The translations under genes and the position numbers were made by a program. From Amygdalobacter indicium (GTDB taxonomy: Bacteria > Bacillota > Clostridia > Saccharofermentanales > Fastidiosipilaceae), in the NCBI RefSeq assembly GCF_029101545.1, contig NZ_CP118866.1, forward strand, positions 930,001 through 994,000: a DNA stretch of 64,000 nt. The letters run 5' to 3'. How positions within the stretch are numbered: the first letter of the stretch is position 1; each line of letters starts with the position of its first letter. Positions 44,588 through 53,705 of the stretch are shown piece after piece. The notes below the pieces were generated by a model. It was not told the DNA's origin. It saw nothing but the letters and a program-made list of their open reading frames with translations, and ran no database searches.

Positions 44588-44615
44588 GAGCCTGATATAT
44601 CTTCAGGCTCTTTTT
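44588..44615 (+). terminator. Intra-operon terminator after the binding-protein gene
   Basis: An 8-bp stem GAGCCTGA/TCAGGCTC with a loop of about 7 bases, then five T residues, 16 bases after the stop codon. It probably makes the binding protein more abundant than the downstream subunits. Confidence 0.8.
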
Positions 44616-44649
44616 ATACTTTGAATCAAAATTAGGAAAGGTTAAATTT

Positions 44650-45744
44650 ATGGCATCTGTCAGTTTTGAAAACGTCAGCTTCAATTATGGCGATAAAACA
44701 ATTTTTCATAATCTTTCATTAAATGTGAAGGATGGAGAAATTATGGGTATTGTCGGGCCTTCAAGTTGTGGCAAAACGACATTAATTCGCTGCTTGGCCG
44801 GTTTATTAAATCCCACAGCGGGAGAAATAAAAATAGATGAGCAGGTTGTTTTCAGCAAAAGTAAGCGTATTTGTATTAAACCCGAAAAAAGGAATATAGG
44901 TATGGTATTCCAGGATTACGCTGTCTGGCCGCATATGTCGGTCCGGAAAAATATTGAATATCCGCTTATTAAACACAAAATTAAAGCCGATACAAGAAGC
45001 AAAATAATAGAACACGCCCTACAACAGGTAAGAATGCAGTCTTATGCCAACTATATGCCTGTGCAGCTTTCAGGTGGTCAGCAACAACGTGTGGCTATTG
45101 CCAGAGCTTTGGTCGGATCAAGAGATTTGATTATAATGGATGAACCGATTACCAATCTTGATGCTAAATTAAGAGAGGAAATGATCGGTGAAATCAGGCA
45201 AATTCAAAGAGATTCGGGAACAACAATTATTTACATAACCCATGATCAGGAAGCTGCTTTGAAATTATGTGATCGCATAGCTATTATGCAGAAAGACGGA
45301 CAAATTGTTCAAATTGCCGGTGATGAAGAAATTATTAAAAAGCCGGCTAACCGTTTTGTTTTCGAATTTATCGGTGTTTCCAATTTTATTCCCTTAAAGA
45401 TGACAGCAGATAAAGTCTATATTCTTAACGGTCAACAAGAAATTCTATGGAAAGACGCACCGATGGACAAAATTAAAAATCAATGTCAATCATCGCTCAT
45501 AGATATGGGAATAAGGCCGCTTGATATTATTTTTGACACTGAATCGGAAATCAAAGCTGTAATTAAAAGTGCTGTCTTCCTGGGCAATCAATTCAACTAT
45601 TTTGTGCAATTGGGCAATTTGGAATTACGTGTACAACTAAATGCTCTGGATGCTATTAAGCAAAAGGTATATCAGGAAGGCGATTTTGTAGGTTTGCGGT
45701 TTTGCCAAGCAGTTTATTATGCTGCAGCCGTAAAAACTGACTAG
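44650..45744 (+). CDS. ABC transporter ATPase, first copy
   Basis: 364 residues, FbpC/PotA type. Walker A is GPSSCGKTT (36-44), signature LSGGQQQR near 139, Walker B LIIMDEP, and the H-loop is YITHDQ. A C-terminal TOBE-like regulatory domain (about 240-364) follows. It precedes the permease by 9 bases. A second, different ATPase follows the permease, so the transporter may run with a heterodimeric motor or one of the two may serve another system. Confidence 0.9.
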   Translation: MASVSFENVSFNYGDKTIFHNLSLNVKDGEIMGIVGPSSCGKTTLIRCLAGLLNPTAGEIKIDEQVVFSKSKRICIKPEKRNIGMVFQDYAVWPHMSVRKNIEYPLIKHKIKADTRSKIIEHALQQVRMQSYANYMPVQLSGGQQQRVAIARALVGSRDLIIMDEPITNLDAKLREEMIGEIRQIQRDSGTTIIYITHDQEAALKLCDRIAIMQKDGQIVQIAGDEEIIKKPANRFVFEFIGVSNFIPLKMTADKVYILNGQQEILWKDAPMDKIKNQCQSSLIDMGIRPLDIIFDTESEIKAVIKSAVFLGNQFNYFVQLGNLELRVQLNALDAIKQKVYQEGDFVGLRFCQAVYYAAAVKTD

Positions 45745-45753
45745 GAGAAATAT

Positions 45754-47496
45754 ATGAAAAATTTTTTGAGATCTATTAAAGCATCATTACATCGCTCCGA
45801 TCTTGATAAAATAGAAGGTCGACGTTTCAGCTTGGATATGGTTTTAACCCTGTTAAGCTTTGTCTTTTTATTCATTGTTGTTGTTCTACCGATGGCAATG
45901 ATCATAATCAACGTATTTTTCAGTGGTGGAAAATTTGATTTATCAATGTTCCTCAGGGTTATTATTGATAAAGAAAATATTAAAGCTATGCTCAACACTT
46001 TAATTATCGCATTAGCTGTTACTGCCTCCGGTACAATAGTAGGTTTATTTTTCGCTTGGTTGTTGGGACGCAGTGATATTCCATTAAAATCGCTGATGCG
46101 TTCTTTATTCAGCATTCCTTATATGTTTCCGCCATTTTTCGGCGCTATGGCCTGGGATTTGCTTTTATCCCCGCGTGGCGGCTATTTTAATACCTGGTAT
46201 ATGCAATTTACCGGCGCCGATACAGCTTTATTCAACATAAATTCTCTGGGTGGTATTATCTTTGTTGAGATGTCATATTATTTTCCCTTTGTCTTTATGC
46301 AAGTTGTCAGTGCTTTAGAAAGAATGGATCCGACTTTGGAGGAATCTGCGCGTATAGCCGGAGCTAAACAAGGATATGTAATTGCAAAAATTACTTTACC
46401 ATTGGTTAAACCTGCTATTGCCTCCGGAGCTCTGCTGATTTTGACTTCTTCCCTGTCTCATTTCGGTGTACCTTCAATTTTAGGTTTTTCGCAAAAAATT
46501 TATACCTTACCTACACGAATTTACGACTTAATTAATCGTTCTTCCGGTGATTTTCAAGGTATCAGAGAGGGAGCGGCTTTATCAGTCTTATTAGTTGCTG
46601 TCGTAATGCTGGCTTTGGTTTTGCAAAAACAGGTCTTAAAAGCCGGAAGTTACGATATTATCAAAGGTAAATCCATGCGACCTATGCTTATTAAATTACG
46701 CGGCAGCAAATGGCCTTTATTGCTTATTGCTATGTCTTTTCTATTGGTTGTTGTTGTCATTCCTTTAATTATGATTTTCCTGGTCGGTATGCTGAAAGCT
46801 TACGGTCTGCCGTTAACTTTAGCCAATTTTACTTTGTCCAATTACAAAGAAGTGTTGTTTAACAATAAGATGGTTTCAGATTCCATCACCAACTCCCTTA
46901 TTCTTTCTATTTCGGCCGGCGTTATTTGTATGACCTTAGGTGTTATGATCGCCTATGTCATTACTAAAATTAAGCCTCGCGGTAAAACCGTTCTGGAAAT
47001 AATTTCCGTTCTACCTTATTCTATCCCCGGCATAGTTTTGGCTATCGGTGTTATTCTAGCTTGGTCAGGTAAATTGTATTTCAATTTCTATAATACTATT
47101 TGGATTATATTAATTGCTTATCTTGCCCGTTATTTAGCCTTCTCTATGAAAAGTGCTTCTGCTTCTTTACAACAAGTGCACTATTCCCTCGAGGATGCTG
47201 CACGAAATTGCGGCGCCAGTCATTTTGAAGCACTGACCGATATTACTTTGCCTTTAATAAGACCGGCAATGGTTTCGGGCTTCTTCTTAATTTTCTTACC
47301 GGCAATGCGTGAATTAACTACCTCCGTACTCCTGTACGGTCCTTTTACCAGGACATTGGGTGTCGCTATTTATTCTCTTAAGAGTGACGGTTATATCGTA
47401 CAAGCTTCCGCTTTGGCCGGTGTGGCTATCATTATTATTTTCATTTGCAACGCTATCGTGCGCTACATTACCAAAGATCGTAGAGGTAACAACTAA
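45754..47496 (+). CDS. FbpB-type ABC permease with two fused permease domains
   Basis: 580 residues and about 12 membrane helices: a duplicated six-helix unit. Each half has an EAA loop (EESARIAGAKQGYVIAKITLPLVKPA near residue 200 and EDAARNCGASHFEALTDITLPLIRPA near 480). This fused form is usual for Fbp/Afu/2-aminoethylphosphonate systems. Its stop overlaps the start of the second ATPase gene by one base (TAATG). Confidence 0.9.
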   Translation: MKNFLRSIKASLHRSDLDKIEGRRFSLDMVLTLLSFVFLFIVVVLPMAMIIINVFFSGGKFDLSMFLRVIIDKENIKAMLNTLIIALAVTASGTIVGLFFAWLLGRSDIPLKSLMRSLFSIPYMFPPFFGAMAWDLLLSPRGGYFNTWYMQFTGADTALFNINSLGGIIFVEMSYYFPFVFMQVVSALERMDPTLEESARIAGAKQGYVIAKITLPLVKPAIASGALLILTSSLSHFGVPSILGFSQKIYTLPTRIYDLINRSSGDFQGIREGAALSVLLVAVVMLALVLQKQVLKAGSYDIIKGKSMRPMLIKLRGSKWPLLLIAMSFLLVVVVIPLIMIFLVGMLKAYGLPLTLANFTLSNYKEVLFNNKMVSDSITNSLILSISAGVICMTLGVMIAYVITKIKPRGKTVLEIISVLPYSIPGIVLAIGVILAWSGKLYFNFYNTIWIILIAYLARYLAFSMKSASASLQQVHYSLEDAARNCGASHFEALTDITLPLIRPAMVSGFFLIFLPAMRELTTSVLLYGPFTRTLGVAIYSLKSDGYIVQASALAGVAIIIIFICNAIVRYITKDRRGNN

Positions 47497-48635
47497 TGGC
47501 AAAAGAAATTATTTTAAAAAATGTCAGCAAGCAATTTACAACTAAAAGTTTAGGAACTGTTACAGCCGTTGAAAACTTCAATTTGGAAATTGAAGAAGGC
47601 GAATGTTTTGCCTTTTTAGGTCCTTCAGGTTGTGGTAAGACAACTACTTTGCGAATGATAGCCGGTTTTGAAGATTTATCGGATGGAGAAATTTCGCTAT
47701 CAGGGAGAGTTGTTTCCAGCAAAGAAAAGCATTTGTATATTCCGCCTGAGGAAAGAAAATTGGGGATGGTTTTCCAAGCCTTTGCCGTCTGGCCACATAT
47801 GAACGTCTTTGAAAATGTCGCTTTTCCTCTACGAGTGCAAAAAAGGCCGCAGGCAGAAATTAATGAACGGGTCAAAGAAGCTCTTAAACATACCGGTCTT
47901 GACGGTTCAGCGAATGAATATCCCTCCAATTTATCAGGAGGACAACAGCAACGAATCGCTCTTGCACGAGCTATTGTAACCAATCCTAAAATTATGCTTT
48001 TGGATGAACCCTTGTCCAATCTGGATCCTCAATTAAGAGAAAGTATGCGTTTTGAAATTAAAGCTTTGCAGAAAAAGTTTAATTTTACGATTATTTTTGT
48101 GACGCACGACCAAGCGGAAGCTATGGCTTTATCGGACAGGATGTTGGTTATGGATATGGGCAAAGTTGAACAAATCGGTACACCAACTGAATTGTATAAT
48201 AAGCCGATTAATAGATTTGTCCATTCTTTTTTAGGTGAATCGAGCTTTATAAAAGTTAATGTTGCAGGTAATGATTTAAATGTTGAAGGTGATCGACAAT
48301 TGTTACATTTACCAATTGATCCGCTTATGTTGAAAAAAGGTCAAAGTAAAGGACATTTGCTTTTAGCGACAAGGCCCAATACTATTGCATTGCTCTCGCC
48401 TGAACAGGGAGATGCCGTTTCAGGATGTCTCCATGGAACAATTGAACAGCGGATATTCTTAACCAACTTTACTGAATATATTGTCAAAGTCGGTACAGAA
48501 AAATTGAAAGTGCAAACTCCACATCGCATCGAATTTATGCCCGGTGATTGTTGCTGTCTGGATCTGCCACAAGCTATGTGGTATGAAGACGATGATCAAC
48601 AGGAAGCGATAAGAAATCAGAGACAAATAATTTAA
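47496..48635 (+). CDS. ABC transporter ATPase, second copy
   Basis: 379 residues. Walker A GPSGCGKTT (42-50), signature LSGGQQQR, Walker B IMLLDEP, H-loop FVTHDQ and a TOBE-like C-terminus. Only moderately similar to the first ATPase: their C-terminal domains clearly differ, so this is not a recent duplication. Last gene of the operon. Confidence 0.9.
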   Translation: MAKEIILKNVSKQFTTKSLGTVTAVENFNLEIEEGECFAFLGPSGCGKTTTLRMIAGFEDLSDGEISLSGRVVSSKEKHLYIPPEERKLGMVFQAFAVWPHMNVFENVAFPLRVQKRPQAEINERVKEALKHTGLDGSANEYPSNLSGGQQQRIALARAIVTNPKIMLLDEPLSNLDPQLRESMRFEIKALQKKFNFTIIFVTHDQAEAMALSDRMLVMDMGKVEQIGTPTELYNKPINRFVHSFLGESSFIKVNVAGNDLNVEGDRQLLHLPIDPLMLKKGQSKGHLLLATRPNTIALLSPEQGDAVSGCLHGTIEQRIFLTNFTEYIVKVGTEKLKVQTPHRIEFMPGDCCCLDLPQAMWYEDDDQQEAIRNQRQII

Positions 48636-48678
48636 TTTTCAAAAGTGATTAAATAAAAGCGACCATACATATAAGGTT

Positions 48679-48893
48679 GTACCGACCCCCAAAAGTTAGA
48701 CCAAAATCTAAAGATTGGGAGGTCGGTATTTTTATGGCAAAACATAGTTTCGAATTCAAGAAGAAAATTGTTTTAGAATATTTGGATGGGAAAGGTGGGT
48801 TAAAATATCTTTCTAAAAAATATGGACTTGGCTCTGACTCACAGTTACGCAAATGGATTAATGCATACAAAGAGTTTGGCGATGTTGCGATTA
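48679..48893 (+). mobile_element. IS3-family (IS150-like) fragment with left end and orfA start
   Basis: The left end TGTACCGACCCCCAAAAG starts at 48679 and forms a hairpin ACCGACCCCC/GGGAGGTCGGT. From the ATG at 48734 the frame encodes AKHSFEFKKKIVLEYLDGKG ... YGLGSDSQLRKWINAYKEFGD, the helix-turn-helix start of OrfA. Similarity ends near 48893, where unrelated residues follow to a stop at 48973; orfB and the right end are absent. Confidence 0.75.
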
Positions 48894-49095
48894 TCTCTCA
48901 TAAAACTTACTATTTGTCTTTCAGCAAGAAGCCGCTTATTTTATTCAGCAAAATATTCTACCCCATGGTATAGCTACTTGGGTAATTAGCCGCTTCTGCT
49001 TTTTAGTTAAAATTTTCAGACCTTCGCCGCTTGCTATAAATCTATAAAGCTATAAATAAAGGGAATTCAGCTTCCAACAATCCGGCTTTTCCACT

Positions 49096-50046
49096 TCATC
49101 TGCTTGCGCCGCCGCCGCTGAACCCGCCGCCGCCACCGCTGAAACCGCCACCGCTGAAGCCTCCGCCGCCGCTACTTCGACCCATCCCCTCCAAAACGGC
49201 TGAAACAAGGCCTATCAGACCACCTTGATTACGGGCATAGCGGCTACGATACGGCGAGCCGAATAAAATGCAATAAATCAGCATCTTCACCGTCATATTC
49301 CGACTTGCAGCCGCCGACTTCAAGCAGCGGAATATAACTGCACAGATAACAAGTATGCCCAAAAATTTCAGGCAAGCTAAAAGCCACTGCAACCACAGCG
49401 GCTGCTTATTGTAGATAACCTCAGGCGCAGGAAAAGTCAAATCTTCCTGCAAGGCCTTACCGCCGTGCCTGAAATCAGCCATGGGGGCATTAAATTTCAA
49501 ACTTGCCGGTAAATGCAAATTATAATAACGATAAAGCTCACGGCAGACAGCATTAAAACCGGCAAGTGCAGCCTTGTCCCATTGACGCTTATCCTTATAT
49601 TTGACAACATAATCATCCAATATTCTTCCGGCTTTGCCGTCATTAATTACACCTTCTAAGCCTTTACCGACTTCCAAACGTACATGCGGCTCGCCGGTAG
49701 TAAACAACAAAAGAATACCGTTATTCAAATTTCGATCGCCAATCTGCCACTTATTAGCAATATTGATACTATATTTTTCCAAGCTGTCATTTTGCGTATC
49801 CGGTACGGAAACTACAACTACCTGTGCTCGAGTTTGCTTGTACAGCTCCAGTGCTTCCGAGACAATATGCTTAATTGTCGTATCATGCCAAACATGGCTA
49901 TAATCGGCAGCATAGAACAACTTGGTCGCTTGCGGATAAACAGTTTGCTCGCGGCGATAGGATCTAAGAAAGAATACCGAAACACAAATTGCGCTCAGTA
50001 CAATCGCAATTATCAACGTACGTAAACGCCGCATCAGCACTTGCAT
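49096..50046 (-). CDS. TPM-domain (YgcG-like) membrane protein
   Basis: 316 residues. An N-terminal signal anchor (about 8-27) is followed by a TPM domain (about 45-180: VVVVSVPDTQNDSLEKYSINIANKWQIGDRNLNNGILLLF), a second membrane helix near 225-243 and a C-terminal Gly/Ser/Phe-rich tail with repeated GGGFSGGG. This is the standard layout of YgcG proteins, which are almost always paired with LemA, as here (20 bases from it). The function is unknown; a role in envelope stress or photosystem-like repair phosphatase activity has been proposed for relatives. Confidence 0.85.
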   Translation of the reverse strand: MQVLMRRLRTLIIAIVLSAICVSVFFLRSYRREQTVYPQATKLFYAADYSHVWHDTTIKHIVSEALELYKQTRAQVVVVSVPDTQNDSLEKYSINIANKWQIGDRNLNNGILLLFTTGEPHVRLEVGKGLEGVINDGKAGRILDDYVVKYKDKRQWDKAALAGFNAVCRELYRYYNLHLPASLKFNAPMADFRHGGKALQEDLTFPAPEVIYNKQPLWLQWLLACLKFLGILVICAVIFRCLKSAAASRNMTVKMLIYCILFGSPYRSRYARNQGGLIGLVSAVLEGMGRSSGGGGFSGGGFSGGGGGFSGGGASR

Positions 50047-50066
50047 AATACTGTTCTCCCGATTTC

Positions 50067-50630
50067 TTATTTAGAAAAATCAACTTGCGGTGTTTGAGCC
50101 GCCTGCTTATCCGCCTGATAATACTGTACGGTTTTGAAACCGAAAATTTTGGCAAAAATTATGTTCGGGAATGTTTGCACCGACATATTGTTGATCTTGG
50201 CTGCCTTATTATATTCATCCCGGGCATAAGCTAAACGGTTTTCTGTGCCGGCCAACTCGTCCATTAATTGTGTGAATAATTTATCGCTTTTAAGTTGCGG
50301 ATAATTCTCAACAACAGCTAACAAAGAACCCAATGCCTGTTTAATCTCACCGTCAGCCTGTGCTTTTTCCGGCATGGATTTGGCTTGCAGTAATTTCTCC
50401 CGTGCTTCATCAACCCGAGCAAAAACTGCTTCTTCATGTTTTGTATAGCCTTTAACACTTTTAACTAAATTAGGAATTAAATCGCTTCTTCTCTGTAACT
50501 GCGTATCAATGCTCGCCGCTTTTTCAGTAACAATTTGACTTTTACCTACCAGTGAATTATACGAAAAAACGCCTGCCAAGAGCAGAACAACCACTACAGC
50601 TGCAATTGTTGTTTTCAACTTTTTATTCAT
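50067..50630 (-). CDS. lemA: LemA family protein
   Basis: The start at 50630 has an AGAGGT site; the frame opens at 50705 inside acpS. The product is 187 residues: one N-terminal membrane helix (about 8-26) and a helical outer domain with the signature RRSDLIPNLVKSVKGYTKHEEAVFARVDEAR. LemA and TPM genes form a conserved pair. The biochemical role is not known. Confidence 0.9.
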   Translation of the reverse strand: MNKKLKTTIAAVVVVLLLAGVFSYNSLVGKSQIVTEKAASIDTQLQRRSDLIPNLVKSVKGYTKHEEAVFARVDEAREKLLQAKSMPEKAQADGEIKQALGSLLAVVENYPQLKSDKLFTQLMDELAGTENRLAYARDEYNKAAKINNMSVQTFPNIIFAKIFGFKTVQYYQADKQAAQTPQVDFSK

Positions 50631-50688
50631 AAGTACCTCTTCCACTTCACTGCACCAATTTTCACCGAAAGCAGTTATTTGTATTATT

Positions 50689-51099
50689 TTACCACTCAAG
50701 CACAACTTGAGCTACCGCATATTCGCTTGTATCGCTCAAACTTAAGCTGATATTCAATTTACTTTCAGCTTGATAATTCGGTAAAGAATGCGCCTGTAAT
50801 AAACAAGTGTAAAAATCGCTCGTTAAGTCAAAAACTACATCGCCTCTTTCATTGCTGCGCACTTGTATATATTTCCAGGACATTCCTGCCTGCAAGCCTA
50901 ATTTAACTGCCTTGAGTAAAGCTTCTTTGGCGGCGAATCGTTTAGCCAGAAAGCTAATTTTTTTCGCCGGCAAATTTATCGCCTGCCAGATTGCAAGTTC
51001 ATTTGCACCTAAAACTTTTTGAGCCAACGCCTCGCCTACACGCATATAAGCGCGCTGGATATCTCTTATTTCCACTAAATCAATACCGCAACTGATCAT
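50689..51099 (-). CDS. acpS: Holo-[acyl-carrier-protein] synthase
   Basis: Transfers 4'-phosphopantetheine from CoA to acyl carrier protein. 136 residues. The magnesium ligands are in GIDLVEI (Asp7) and RFAAKEALLKA (Glu59), both intact. It precedes lemA with a short overlap of the open frames but not of the chosen starts. Confidence 0.93.
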   Translation of the reverse strand: MISCGIDLVEIRDIQRAYMRVGEALAQKVLGANELAIWQAINLPAKKISFLAKRFAAKEALLKAVKLGLQAGMSWKYIQVRSNERGDVVFDLTSDFYTCLLQAHSLPNYQAESKLNISLSLSDTSEYAVAQVVLEW

Positions 51100-51196
51100 C
51101 TTCGCCTCGTCTTATTCTCCGCTATTTTTATATTTCAGCAATCTTATAAAATTCTGTCGCAAAAATACTTGTTAACAGCTTAAATTCTGCTTAAGC

Positions 51197-52282
51197 TTAA
51201 TGAAATAATCTCAAATCATTAGTCTTAAAAGACACCGGTTCGGTATCCTGAAACAAGCGAGAAAAGATTCTTTCACCGTAAGCTTCCTGCAACTCATTCG
51301 GGCTATAATTGGTAGTAACAATTAAGTGTTGTCGCTGCGGCACGTTATTTAAAAAGCTCAATAAATGCTTGGGTGATACGGTATTAATGCTCAAATCGTC
51401 AATAACAATTAAATCTGCCTGTTGCATAACGGCAAAGCAGGTATTGTTGTAATCTTTTTGTCTGCTGTCGGGATTGAAAGAAGCTGCCAGCAAATCTCTT
51501 TTGACATACAAGTCCCCCAATTTTTCTGAATCCAGATAAAGCGCCAATATGGCCTCTTGCATTAAATAAGACGCAATTTTAGCCGCATAATAACTTTTGC
51601 CGGAGCCGGCAACTCCATATAAAATAATGTTGTGTTTCAAATTGTGCTTGGACGAAGATGAAGACAAAGCTAAAGGCGAAGGCGAAATCGAAGAATTGGC
51701 AGTTTCAGCAAGAATTGCCTGCGCAAATTTGGCGGCATATTTGTAGTTTGTGCGATAATTAGCTATTTCAGCTTGAAAATCCGCCGGGGAATTGGCTCGG
51801 GCATAAATGCTGATATCCGTTTGATCCGGTTGTTGCGCCTTAAAGCTAAGCGGCAGCCGATAAAGTCCCAGTTCCTGCAAATAAGCTGCTAGTTGTGCCG
51901 GCAAACAATATTTACAGGCCTGTTTATTCGCTAAAACTCCTGTGTCTTGACAATAAGCACAATAATAAATGCGATAATTATGTTTTTGGCAATAATTCAG
52001 CATTTCAGCTTGTAAAAAAGCCTGTAATTCGGCTTCTTTAAGAGCATAAGCTTCTTTAATCCGCTGATATTCCTGATCGGCACTTAAATCTTTATCATCC
52101 AGGCCGGCAGTCTTATGCATCGCCTGCAACAAAGAATTGCGCAAGTCAAGTAATTGTGAACGTCGCTTCTTCAACTCATCATTATGCGCATATAAATACT
52201 CTTCCAATCCTGATTTACGCACTTCAGCCTGATTGCTGCGTGTCTGATAGATATTTTGCAGGTAGTTCAGTTTCATAGCCAA
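51197..52282 (-). CDS. DnaI/DnaC-type helicase-loader ATPase
   Basis: 361 residues. The N-terminal half is helical with a cluster of cysteines (YYCAYCQDTGVLANKQACKYC, about 108-130), a zinc site seen in DnaI-like loaders. The AAA+ half has Walker A GVAGSGKSYY near 226 and Walker B LIVIDDLS near 292, with a sensor segment LIVTTNYSPNEL. It lies 9 bases after a DnaD-like gene; the pair corresponds to the dnaB/dnaD-dnaI helicase-loading module of Firmicutes. Confidence 0.87.
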   Translation of the reverse strand: MAMKLNYLQNIYQTRSNQAEVRKSGLEEYLYAHNDELKKRRSQLLDLRNSLLQAMHKTAGLDDKDLSADQEYQRIKEAYALKEAELQAFLQAEMLNYCQKHNYRIYYCAYCQDTGVLANKQACKYCLPAQLAAYLQELGLYRLPLSFKAQQPDQTDISIYARANSPADFQAEIANYRTNYKYAAKFAQAILAETANSSISPSPLALSSSSSKHNLKHNIILYGVAGSGKSYYAAKIASYLMQEAILALYLDSEKLGDLYVKRDLLAASFNPDSRQKDYNNTCFAVMQQADLIVIDDLSINTVSPKHLLSFLNNVPQRQHLIVTTNYSPNELQEAYGERIFSRLFQDTEPVSFKTNDLRLFH

Positions 52283-52291
52283 TTCTCACTT

Positions 52292-53449
52292 TTAATCATA
52301 ATCTATATTATTTTTCGAGCCTTGCAACAACTTGCGGTAAAAATCATCATCATATTGGCGTTCGGTATATTTATCCTTTTGAATTCGCGATTGAAATCCG
52401 GATAAATTGGAATGCCTCCTGCCTGCCTGTTTCATCTTATAAGACTCTTCTCCCTGCTTGATTTCTGCCAAAGTTTTGTACCCGGATTTGTGCCAGCGGG
52501 TGATAATAGCATCAAACCAATTCAAAGTCGGATTGGTAGTTTCGCTGCTTTTACTAAGTAAATAAGTGACAATTTCGTCATTATAGCCATACTCATCGTA
52601 CCATTTATTGATCAGAAGTATTTCCGCCTGTGTTAAGGTTCGTCTTTGTAAAGCCTGTTTAACTAACGGTTCACGTTCTTTAATTTTTTCTTTTCTGCTT
52701 ACCCAAGCATCATAGGCTGCTGCTGTCAGCACTTGTTCTTTGGCCAATTCCTTAGTTAAATTCAGTACCTGTTCTTTATAAAGTTTATTTTCACTGTGCA
52801 ATGTTGCAAAAATCAAATAAATCAACTCATTATCAAGTTTGTACTCATAATGCATTTTATCAATAAGGCTAATCCAGGAATAGGAACTGAACCCTACGAG
52901 GAAGCTGCGATTAATCGACTGTACCAGCTCATTGTAGCTGTCATCTTCAGGTAAACTTGCAGTCGGCGGTGATATTGGCTGAGGATCTGCACTTGACTCG
53001 CAGGCTGCTTCGCCACCTTTATTGCAAGTGAGCAAAAACTGCAACAATTCATAATTATCAGGGTCACAGCCTTTGGCCGGCAACAAATTACTACGATTAA
53101 TCGCTTCTTTGGCCTGCGGGTTCAAATCGGCTACACCCTGTTGCCAAAGTTTTTCCAACAGACTGAAATTATCATGTACCTCAGGACTGATAAGCCATGT
53201 AGTCTGATTATAAAAATTATGTTTCAGCAGCTGTTCGCTTAATAATTCACTTTTTGCCGCTGCTAATTCCTGCTGATATTGGCGCCGATTGACAAATTGA
53301 TTGGGCGGATCCAACTCAAAGTCATGTTCCTGCAGCTGATAAGAAGATCTCAGCGTACAAGTCAGCAAAAGGTGCAAATATAATTTCCAAGCTAGAGGAC
53401 TTAGAAGTGGCAAATAATGCTGCATAAACTGATTGGAAAATTGTAACAT
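52292..53449 (-). CDS. DnaD/DnaB-like replication initiation protein
   Basis: 385 residues from the ATG at 53449, which has an AGGAGGAG site; the frame continues upstream into a repeat. The N-terminal part looks like a winged helix (LLSPLAWKLYLHLLLTC ...). A DnaD C-terminal domain ends with NPTLNWFDAIITRWHKSGYKTLAEIKQ near residue 330, the DNA-binding YxxxIxxxW-like motif. It works with the adjoining DnaI-like loader in placing the replicative helicase. Confidence 0.85.
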   Translation of the reverse strand: MLQFSNQFMQHYLPLLSPLAWKLYLHLLLTCTLRSSYQLQEHDFELDPPNQFVNRRQYQQELAAAKSELLSEQLLKHNFYNQTTWLISPEVHDNFSLLEKLWQQGVADLNPQAKEAINRSNLLPAKGCDPDNYELLQFLLTCNKGGEAACESSADPQPISPPTASLPEDDSYNELVQSINRSFLVGFSSYSWISLIDKMHYEYKLDNELIYLIFATLHSENKLYKEQVLNLTKELAKEQVLTAAAYDAWVSRKEKIKEREPLVKQALQRRTLTQAEILLINKWYDEYGYNDEIVTYLLSKSSETTNPTLNWFDAIITRWHKSGYKTLAEIKQGEESYKMKQAGRRHSNLSGFQSRIQKDKYTERQYDDDFYRKLLQGSKNNIDYD

Positions 53450-53530
53450 AAGCTCCTCCTTGCACCTTTGAATACTTATTGTAACACACAAGGCACTTAC
53501 AGTTAAAAACCGGCACACAATATGTGTCGG

Positions 53531-53620
53531 TTTCTCGCCTAGATCATTCGCCTTCTGCAAGCTTACTATTATGCGTCCGTGACTTGCAAAATCAAAGCCT
53601 TTCCCGCTTGAGCTGATCTG
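53531..53620 (+). repeat. ~90-bp direct repeat, copy 1
   Basis: Matches 55459-55556 in the same orientation. The copies are identical over about 80 bases except one substitution (T or G at the tenth base), and copy 2 has an extra 8-base tandem unit near its right end. This copy lies just upstream of the DnaD-like gene and could hold its promoter on the minus strand. Confidence 0.85.
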
Positions 53621-53705
53621 TAATCATCTTTTGTGCTTATACCTTGTAAAATCGCTACATTAGACAAATTGGTTAAGCGAGTTTCTTGAGCATCTGTATT
53701 TACAA

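Noticed and set aside
47468..48019. Minus-strand open frame of 183 codons
   Set aside because: Shadow of the second ABC ATPase gene.
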